Source: Karstenula rhodostoma CBS 690.94 (taxonomy: Eukaryota > Ascomycota > Dothideomycetes > Pleosporales > Didymosphaeriaceae). From it: 64,000 nucleotides of DNA. Below the pieces are notes generated by a model. It did no database searches. It was not told the DNA's origin and saw nothing but the letters and a program-made list of their open reading frames with translations. A program made the position numbers and the translations under genes. The stretch is from contig MU001503.1 of NCBI GenBank assembly GCA_010093485.1, forward strand, positions 1,571,132 to 1,635,131. Direction: 5' to 3'. Positions 51,782 through 61,555 of the stretch are shown here, in pieces (the first letter of the stretch is position 1; each line of letters opens with the position of its first letter).

Positions 51782-53340
51782 TATTAGATTATATATATAT
51801 ATTATTACTTATAGTATAATATACTTACTATTATAGTAAGTTAACTTAGCTAAGTTAAGTTTATTTAATTACTATTTTTCCCTAGAACTAGTTAAGGTCT
51901 ATTAAAAGCTACTAATTATAGCTAGATACTAGTTAACTATATTATAATTCTTATTACCTTATTTTATTATTAACGTGATACTAAGCTCCTATACTTAGTA
52001 TTTTATAATTAAATACTATATACCCCTATTACTATTATTAAATACTAACCCTATATAGCTATTATTTCTATTCTTTATCCTTTATTTTTTATCCTTTATC
52101 TTTTATTCTTTACCCTTTATATATTACCCTATAGACTCTATACTTAGAATTTAGAATAGAACTTAGAACTCCTTTACTATTACTATTATTATTATCTATA
52201 TCTATACCTATACTATTATACTATATAGGATCTCTTATATCTAGTAGATACTTACCTTATTACCTATTACCTTTATTATAAACTTCTTATCCTCCTTAGT
52301 CTTCTCTTTATTATTACTATAGTAATTCTATATATTCTATATTTTTTATTACTATAGTATATATCTATAGTTTAGAGATAATAAGTATTATATTATTAGC
52401 TAACCTAGTTTATATAGTTTAAGTACTTCCTTTATACCTATATATACTTTAGATTTAGATCCTAACTAGCTTTTAATTTCCTAGATATTATAACTATTAC
52501 CTATTATTATTATTATTATTTAAATACTTTTACTATACTTTTCTACTTTATTATAGGTATTAGTTATTATTATTATTATTATTCCTAGATAGATAGTAAG
52601 GAATAGATATATTACTACCTATATTAGTTTATTATTAGTTAGGTTAATCCTAAGGTATAGATAATATATTAGTAAGCCTAATAAGAATTATAAGTATCGC
52701 GCTATATTATTAAGTAGGATTTATAATATACTAGGGATAGGTATTTTAATTATATTCTTTTCTTATATACTATTAATAACTAATAGAGTATAGAATAGGA
52801 GAAAGTAATATAGGTAGTAGTACCTACCTATATATATTTTTCTTCTAGTCTTAATAAGAACTATCCTTTTTAATATCTTATTAATTCTCTATAGTTAGAT
52901 TTCTTATATATTAGTAGGTATATACTAAGTCTATTTTAGATAGCTTAGTACTATACCCTTTTTAGTTAGCCTATATATAGATATTAAGTAAGCCTTAGCT
53001 ACTTTTTTAGTCCCCCTTTATTTATATATTAGTAAAGTATAATATACCTTTTTATCCCCTCTACTTTATTAAGTTACCCTACCTTATAGTAAATCTCTAT
53101 AATATATAGTAAGTTATAGTAACTACTAATAGTAGTAGGTAGTAAATATAAAAGAAAAGGCTAGAATATTTTATACTATTAAAACTAGTATAGAGTACTA
53201 AGGTACTATTTAAGGGTATATTTTAGCTAGACTTAAAATAATAATTAATTATAATAATTTATATAAATATATAATATATAACTAACCTATCTATATTTAT
53301 AGTTTATAGTAATTTATTATTATTTATAGTAGATCTAATA
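51782..53340 (+). repeat. Copia 3' LTR interrupted by X-B
   Basis: Pieces 51782-51842 and 53105-53340 align with the 286-bp 5' LTR. The gap between them is the X-B insertion. Confidence 0.92.
51843..53104 (+). mobile_element. X-family (non-LTR-like) insertion X-B inside the Copia 3' LTR
   Basis: About 1262 bp, colinear with X-A from taagttaagtttatttaatt to ctctataata. It is flanked by an 11-bp duplication tatagtaagtt (51832-51842, 53105-53115), and the intact Copia 5' LTR gives the empty site. The first bases (aacttagc) differ from X-A, as at a variable 5' junction. It holds an inverted motif taggtagtagtacctaccta near 52811 and retained sites tatcgcgc (52696) and aacgtgat (51973). No ORF survives. 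Confidence 0.87.
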
Positions 53341-53345
53341 ATAAT

Positions 53346-56300
53346 AGGAAAACTTTATTTCCCTTTTTAAAGATTAGTTCTTTAATTCTTTATTTATTTA
53401 TATTCTTAAATACTATAAAAACTCTATAGGTAATCCTTTTTTATAAGATTTTATAAAGTTTTTTTATTTTCTAAGCTTTATTTTAGGTTCTAGTAGAAAT
53501 ACTTTCTATATTTTTTAGATTTTAATAAGTAACTAGTTTATATTTATAGTTTATATAGTAGAGTAAATATTTTATTATATCTAACCTTAAACTATTATAT
53601 ACTAACTACGTAATTAGTAAAAGTTTTATTTAGTTATTCTATTACTTATTAATATAGAACTATAAATACTACTTAAGTATTTAATTTATATATTTTATTT
53701 ATTTATTTATTTTAGAGTAGAAACTTATTAATAGCTTTTAGTTTATTCCTAAAGCTATAGTAAAAGTATTTTAATACTTTAAAGTAAAGAGTTTATTTTT
53801 ATTTATAATAAATTTCTCTAGTAGTCTATATTTAGAGAATAGTATATTATCTACTTTATAAACTAATTTCTCTATTATTATAAATTCTTTTATAGGTCTA
53901 AACTTAGCTATCTTTATAAGTCTATATACTATTACTATAATAATATTATATATATACTTTATTTCTAGCTATAGTAATATTAAAAGTTTTATAATAAAAT
54001 CTATTATTATACTTTACTATAGTTATTTTATTATAGGTATTAGTTATAGGAGTTTATAAGGCTTATATCTTTTAGACTTATTTTTATAATAAATTAAATA
54101 GTTACTTATTTTCTATATTACTAGCTATTTAAACTTAGGGATAGTATATTTATTTATAATATAATATATTATTTCTTTAATATCTAGATATTTCTATTCT
54201 CTTAATTTATATAGTTTTCTAATTAAGATAAATATATATCTATTATTAATAATAATTTATTATTAGTAGTTTTATTTAGTTTTATTAAAACTATACTTAA
54301 AGAGGTTATATTCCTCTTTCTAGTTTTAATTAAATTTCTAATAGTTTTAAAAGTTTTATATTTCTAGTTTTATATATTTTAGACTAGCTATCTATACTCT
54401 AATCTTTAACTAGTTATACTTAAGTATACTATTTTTATATTTATATAGTATTATATTATATAGTTTAATCTTATCCTTAGTTAAGTTTAATTATTTATTT
54501 AAAGTATCTACTATACTATTAAGAGTTCTAGGTTAATAGTAAATTATAAAATTAAAATTTACTAAGAATTCTATCTATTATACTTATTATTAGTTAAGCT
54601 TCTTTATTAATATAAAGTTAGTAAAATTCTAGTAGTTTATTTATATCTTTATTTTAAAGTAGGCTTCTATAAACTATACTTTCTATTATTTAAAAATATT
54701 TACTATTATTAGTAGTTCCTTATTATAAATATTATAATTAAGTTCTACTTTTAAAAATTTCTATAAATAATAAAATACTAGTCTCTATTTTTTATTTTTA
54801 TTTAGTTATAAGAGAATTATTTCTAATATATAGTTAAATATATTTATTTTAACCTTAGTTAGTTTTTATAAATTAAATATTTATAGAAGTAGGGCTATTA
54901 GAAATATTACTTATAATTTTCTAAATACCTTTAATAGCTTCCCTTAAATTAGCTATATAACTTTATTATTACTTTTCTTTATAAGATTTATTAGTAATAT
55001 AGTAGTTTTAGAATAGTCCTTTATAAACTTCTAATAGAAGTTAGTAAATTCTAAAAAAAACTAAATATTCTTTACTAACTTAGAAACTAGTTATTTCTAT
55101 ATAGTAGTAACCTTCTTTAAATCTATTAATATACCTTCTTTTAAAATAATAAATTTTAGATATTCTATTTTAGTAATATAAAACTTATACTTATTTAGAT
55201 AGAGAAGTAACTAATATTTTTTTATTTTTTTAAGTACTCTCTTTATATATCTAATATATTCCTCTAGTATTCTAATAAAATAAATAAGTATATTATTAAA
55301 ATATATTATATAGAATATATTTAAATATTTATATAATACTTTATTAATAACTACCTAAAATATTATAGGGGTATTTATTAATCTAAATAGTATAATCTAG
55401 TATTTATAAAAACTATATCTAGTTCTAAATACTATTTTTTATTTATATTCTTTAGTAATTTATATATAGTAATATCTATTATATATATTAAATTTTATTA
55501 ACTACTTAACTCCTTAAAATTAATTTATAAGCTCTATAATTAAGGGTAATAAATATTAATTTTTAATTATAGTATTATTTAGTTATTTATAATCTATATA
55601 GAGTTATAGTTTACTATTTTTTTTAGGTATCTATAAAATTAGAAAGGCTATAGAATTATAACTTTTCTAGATATATTTTTATTCTAGATTCTTTTATAAA
55701 TACTCTTATATTTTTTTTTTCTAGTTTACTAATATTAGTTTTAGCTATTCTAGTTATAATTTTATACCCTTTTTTAAAGATATCTTATAATTCTATTTTT
55801 AGTAATCTAGTAGTTTTTCCTTTTTAGTTTTTTTAAAGAGTTTTATATACTTTTTATATTCTAGTAGAATTATTAATAGTTTTTTTATAATTTAGAGATT
55901 TAAATATTATACCTAGATAATTTATATTTATTCTAGGTTTTTTTTTAGAATTTTAATAATCTTAGTAGCTAAAATTTCTTTAGTCTATTATTATATAGCC
56001 TATTTAGTTAAAGTATTTAGGGCCTTTAGTTTTATTTTTTATAAGTACCTTATACTAGTAATCTATAATATTAATCCTTAGCTATATATTATTTAATTTT
56101 TCTAATTAATATTTAGGTTATTTTCTAATAACTAGTTATAGCCTATAATAGTTTCTAGGCTTTCTATATCTATTATAGTAAAACTATATTAATTTTTAAA
56201 TTCTTTAATATCTACTAGTAATAGTAGTATTTTAAAATATAATTAGTCTTTATTATATTTTTAGAAAAATATTCTATTTACTATTTTTAATTAGACTAGT

Positions 56301-58543
56301 TCTATTTTATTTTAATATAGTAAGTTATATTTCTCTATTACCTTAAATAAAATTAGATATTTAGTAGTACTAGGGTCTATTAGTATATTTACTTAGAATT
56401 TTCTAATTATAATTTATTTTTTTATATAAAATTCTATAACTTTATTATTTCTACTTATTCTTTAAACCTTTAGAATATTCTTACTAGCTTTACTCTTTAT
56501 TTAGTAATATTCTAGTTTTTTAATATTATTTATATCTTAACTTATAGTTCTTCTAGATACCTATAATTATTATAAAGGGGGTAATTAATATAGTATAGTT
56601 TTATAATATACCTCTTTATTAGTTTTAAATAAGTTTAGAGATTTTTAGAATAATTCTAGATTATATACCTTTAGTATTTTTCTATTTTTATTACTTTTAT
56701 AATTTCCACCTTATTAACCTTATCTTAGTACTTTAAGTATTTAGTAATTATATATTTAAAGAAATATATCTTTTTATTATTCTTATTATCTTAGTTATAT
56801 ATAGTAGCTTCCTTTTTACTTAAGTATTTTAGATATTATTTTAGATAGTTATAGTAGTATTACTTAATTTTATATATATATTATATTTTATTCTTAATTA
56901 AATAGATAGTTTTTTTATATTTATAGAATATTTTTATATCTCCTAAGTTTTTTTTTATTAGCTAGTAATATATAATATACTTTTATTTCTAATACTTAGA
57001 ATAGTTTTCTATATAATATTATTACTATTCTAGTATATTATAGTTATATAACTATTACTTTAATTAGTAGATATAGTATAATACTTCTAAATAGTTTTTT
57101 TTTAAAAGCTTTTTATAGTCTAGTTATCTAGGGGCCTTAGCTATACTAGTTTTCTCTTTTTTATAATATTTATAGCTATTATAGTTATAGTATTACTATT
57201 TAACTTTTAAATAATTATTATTAATCTAAATTTACTATATAGGTACTAGAATACTTTTTTATTATTTTTTTATCTAATAGTATATTCTATTAGTATCTAT
57301 ATCTATAATTCTAATTTTATAATTATAAACTAGTATAAAGTATTTATTACTTTTATATATCTAGTATAGGTCTTATAGAATTTAGTTTATAATATTTTTT
57401 TTATTAGTTATTTTCTAGACTTCCTTTAGTAACTTAAAGAAATTAGAATTATTTTTTATATTATCCTCTTATAGTATTATAGGAGTTCTAGACTATAGTA
57501 TTATTATAGCTACTTTTATTACTTAGACTTATTTATTCTAGAACTTTCTAGAAGAATATTTAGTTTTAAAGTATTCCTTCTCTTTATAGTTTAGATAAGT
57601 TTTATTCTTAAAATATTATTATTAAATATTATTCTATTTCTTTTATTATAAGATTTATTTCTTCCTTTTATAGGCCTTATCTCCTATAATTATATCTCTA
57701 TTATAATTTCTTTACTTATAATATAATCTCTATATATTAGTCTTTAAACTAAATACTAGTTTAATAGATTTTTTCTTTTCTAACTATTATTTATATAATT
57801 AATAGTTAATTTATACTACTAGTTTAATTAGGGCTTCTAGACTATTAGGCTTCTTATAATAAAGTAGTTTATTTTTAATTAACTCCTTTAAGCTATTATA
57901 GTAGGCTATCTATAATAGAGTATTATTATAATTAATTTTAGTTTAGAGTTATTAGAATATAGTAGAGTATTTACTAGCTAATTCTATTTACCTTATATAT
58001 TAAATAAGTTATTTAGTTTATTATTTTTTATCTATTTTATTAAATATAATTTTAATTTATTTCTTAAATTCTCTCTAAAATATAAAAATCTTTATAATTT
58101 TTTTATTTTATCTTTCTAGTTTTATTTTATATACTAGAAAGTCTTTAATAATTAGATATATCTATTTTACTACCCTTCCTATTATATATATTATAGTAGT
58201 TAAAATCTTTATTTAGTTATTTCTAAATATATTATAATTATACCTATAATAGAACTCTATATTTATTAAGAATATTTTAAGATTAGTCTTTATTTCTCTA
58301 TTATAGAGTTCTAGAATTTTAAAGTTAATTTTTAGTAAGTATACTACTATAGTTATAGGAGTTTAAATCTATTTTATAATTATAACTAATTATATTTTAA
58401 ACTATTCTACCTTTTTAGTTTATACTACTAAAAGGATTACTAGATTACTAGCTAGACCTAAAGTAGTATTTATTCTAAAGCCCTCTAAGCTAGTAGGTAT
58501 ATTTAGTAATACTATATTAATTTAAATCCTTAGGTAATTAAAG
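53346..58543 (-). pseudogene. Gypsy A2 gag-pol remnant, main piece
   Basis: Minus-strand coding remnant colinear with A1 from about 4750 to 9947. The reverse transcriptase core Ile-Tyr-Phe-Asn-Asn-Ile-Leu-Ile-Tyr is readable on the minus strand at about 55312-55276, again with Asp to Asn changes. The integrase Asn-(Arg/Lys)-Asn-Lys-Leu-Phe segment lies near 53808-53790. The downstream pol and 3' untranslated pieces are 45888-46535 and 37271-37696. Confidence 0.88.
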
Positions 58544-59073
58544 TATTATAAGGGGTTTCCTATATATCTAATCTAGATCTATACCTTAAGGATTATTTAA
58601 GAAATAAAATATAATAGAGATAAATATAAAATTAGATAATAATTCTATATTATAATATAATATAATATAATAATACTAAAAGAAAACTAAGTATTTATAT
58701 AAATATAAATAGCTTTAATTTAGGTATAAAAGTAAACTACTTCTAAATAATATTTTAAGTTAACTATAAAAAATAGAAATTATACTAAAATTCTCTTAAA
58801 TTATATACTAGTTATTCTAATTTTTACTATTTTAAAATCCCCCTAGTTTATTTTTATAGATTCTATTCTCTTAGTAGAAGTATTTATTCTATTTCTACTA
58901 AAATTTAGTACTCCTAGAATTTTATACCTTTAGTAGGATTATAATTATATAATTTATAATATAAACTACTCTATAGACTTATATATAAGTATCTATTAGT
59001 TTTATTTCTATTACTAATATTTTATATATAATTTTTTCCTTCCTTTTAGCCTTATTCTACTATAATTATAATA
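58544..59073 (-). repeat. A2 5' LTR
   Basis: 530 bp, partner of 36741-37270, followed by the ctaga duplication. Confidence 0.94.
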
Positions 59074-59269
59074 CTAGAATACTTATAAATAGTTCTATTC
59101 TAAAGTAGTTAATATTTAATATTATTCTAGTCCCTATATCTATTATAATATTTAAAAGAGAAAAGTAATACCCCCTCTCTTAAAAAAAAATAATAAAAAT
59201 CTACTACTATTTATTTTTATTTTTACTATTACTACTTTACTTACTATAGAAGGTATTATTATAAATAAT

Positions 59270-59525
59270 TTAGCTATTATTATTATAAATTTAATTTTTT
59301 ATATTATAGATAAAGTAATATACTAAATAATTATAGTTTTATATTTATATTTATATCTATACCTATACTATTATAAGCCTAATTCTCTATATTATAAATA
59401 AAGTAATATACTAAATAATTATAGTTCTATATTTATATCTATACCTATATTACTATAAGTCTAATCTTCTATACTATAAATAGAGTAATATACTAAATAA
59501 CTATAGTTTTATATCTATATCCTTA
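59270..59525. repeat. 82-88-bp tandem repeat, three copies
   Basis: The block agtaatatactaaataatta starts near 59314, 59402 and 59484. Each copy is followed by tatatctatacctata and a ttataagcctaat-like block. Confidence 0.85.
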
Positions 59526-60734
59526 TTATTAGTACTATTATTAGTATTATTTTTACCTTTACTTAATTTAGTATAGATACTAGTATTTATACTAGTATTT
59601 TTACTACTATAAAGTTCCTCTTTAGGGTTTATAAATACTAAGATATTAGTGTCTATAGTATTACTAATTAGAATACTAAAAAAGAGAAGATATCCTCTAT
59701 TAAATAAAATTAAATAGACTATAAAAAAGCTCTACTATATAATAAATAAAAAAACTTAGTAAAAGAAGGTTTAGATAGAAAAATATAGGCTTAAATAAAG
59801 GAGAAGTTAAAACTATTAATTTAATATATATTTATATATAATCTAGAATTAAAAATATATATATAATATTCTATATTAAAATAAAATAGTAATAAAACTA
59901 TTATTATAGCTAGAGCTAGTAATATAGTACTAGTATTATAAGTAACTAGAACTAAATATAAAGTTATATATTTTTATTAATAATATATTTCTTCTATACC
60001 TCTCTCTAGAAATCTATAATAAGATTTAGAAATATATAATTATTATTACTAATTACTAGAGCTAGTAATATAGTATTTTTATTACTAATTACTAGGGCTA
60101 GAAATATATTACTAGTACTACTAGTAATTAGGGCTAGAAATAAAACTTTATATTTTTACTAATAATATATTTATTAGGCTATAATATACCTCTTTTATAT
60201 TTCCCTTTAAATATTTATAATAATATTTAAAGGTATTAAAGTTTTTATTCCTATATAGCTCTTATATAATATATAATATATTAGTATAAAGGGATATTTT
60301 ATTAAATATTTTAGAGTTACTTTCTACTTATACTAGATTAGCTACTAGATATATTTTAAGGAAAGTTTATATCTAGAAAATTAGTATTACTAAAAAGAAA
60401 TCTTAGTATTACTATCTTATTAGTAAGTATATAAAATAAGAGGTATTAAAATTAAAAAAAAAAAAAAATTATATTATAGTAAAATTAAAAGAAATAGTCT
60501 AATATATTTATATTTATAAAAAACTCTATAGCTATTAGATAATCTCTTTATAAGTAACCTCTTAATAAAACTAACCTATCTATATAATAATAAAAAAATA
60601 AGATATTTTTAAGTAAATTTTATTTTTTATTAGTTTTAGTAAATTAATAATAGTATTACTTTTATATAAACTTATAGTATATTTTATATATTTAACTATA
60701 TAAAAATATTAACTTAAAAGTTATAACTCCTCTT

Positions 60735-60960
60735 TAGTACTAAAAGTATAATAGTAAATTTATTAATATATTTTTTTTATTAATATTCTCCTCCCTATTA
60801 TTACTAAAAGTATAGTAATAAATTTATTAATATACTTTTTTTTATTAGTTTTTTTCTTCTTCTTTTTATTACTATTACTACTAGAAGTATAATAGTAAAT
60901 CTATTAATATATATTTTTTTTACTAGTACCTCTTTTTCTACTACTATTACTACTACCTAT
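60735..60960. repeat. Roughly 75-bp tandem repeat, three copies
   Basis: Units with actaaaagtataatagtaaa, ttattaatata and a T-rich tail, then tattattact. Confidence 0.8.
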
Positions 60961-61251
60961 TTTTACTAGTATAATCTATAAGAGTATATTAATAAGAATA
61001 ATATATATATATTTAAATAGCTATATCTCGCTAGAAATAGTATAATAAACTCTATTACTAAAATATAAAATAGATATAGTCTAATAAATAAAAATCTAGA
61101 CTTTATTATATAAATATATAATACTATACTAGTTAAGTTTAATTAGTATTTATTAACTATTAGATATATTTCTTATACTTTAAATAAATTTATATCCTAT
61201 TTTAAATAATTAATTATAATACTATAATCTTTTTTTTTTTCTTTTTTTTTT

Positions 61252-61290
<39 letters not shown>
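61252..61290. repeat. (cta)13 microsatellite
   Basis: Thirteen uninterrupted cta triplets, twenty bases left of the B3 LTR. Confidence 0.95.
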
Positions 61291-61309
61291 GAAATATAAT
61301 AATAAATTT

Positions 61310-61555
61310 TATAAGACTAAAATATAACTAAATAGAGTAAATACTCTTAGAATTAGATAGATAGAAGAAACTATATAAATTAAAACTAAACTTAAAATAC
61401 TAAAATAGAAAAAATTCTAGAGAGGAACTCTCTATATACTAGATATTTAAAATCTACTAACTAATCTATATATAGGTTACTAGATAAAATCTAAGCTTAA
61501 AGGTAAATAAATATTCTATAAAGGAATTTAACCTTAGGTTAAATTAACTCTTATA
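61310..61555 (-). repeat. B3 3' LTR
   Basis: 246 bp, tataagact to actcttata, followed by the polypurine tract complement ctacccctctct and a retained aagcgcgat. Confidence 0.93.

Larger units (their letters stand above)
46536..53340 (+). mobile_element. Copia-type LTR retrotransposon, plus strand
   Basis: The ends tattagat...atctaata are a perfect 8-bp inverted terminus (TGTTAGAT...ATCTAACA before RIP), and the target duplication ataat is intact (46531-46535, 53341-53345). A1 shows the empty site near 4745. The 5' LTR is 286 bp; the 3' LTR is 1559 bp because it contains the X-B insertion. Without X-B and its duplication the element is about 5.5 kb, a normal Copia size. A polypurine tract aagggggta precedes the 3' LTR. 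Confidence 0.93.
36741..59073 (-). mobile_element. Gypsy family A copy 2 (A2), split by two nested retrotransposons
   Basis: The ends tattataa...ttataata and a perfect 5-bp duplication ctaga (36736-36740, 59074-59078) define one 22.3-kb element. It is interrupted by Gypsy B1 (37697-45882) and by the Copia element (46536-53340), each with its own target duplication. The element's own pieces are 36741-37696, 45883-46535 and 53341-59073. Together they make about 7.33 kb, colinear with A1. Confidence 0.95.
59079..61309. other. Unassigned AT-rich DNA with tandem repeats
   Basis: Between A2 and B3. No gene or LTR pair was seen. It contains the 82-88-bp and 75-bp arrays and the CTA microsatellite listed below, plus segments near 60.05-60.15 kb related to 36.5 kb. 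Confidence 0.6.

Noticed and set aside
51843..53104. X-B as a long LTR or a DNA transposon
   Set aside because: No paired copy flanks an internal region, no inverted-repeat ends are shared by the copies, 5' ends vary, and target duplications are 11-15 bp rather than 5 bp or TA.
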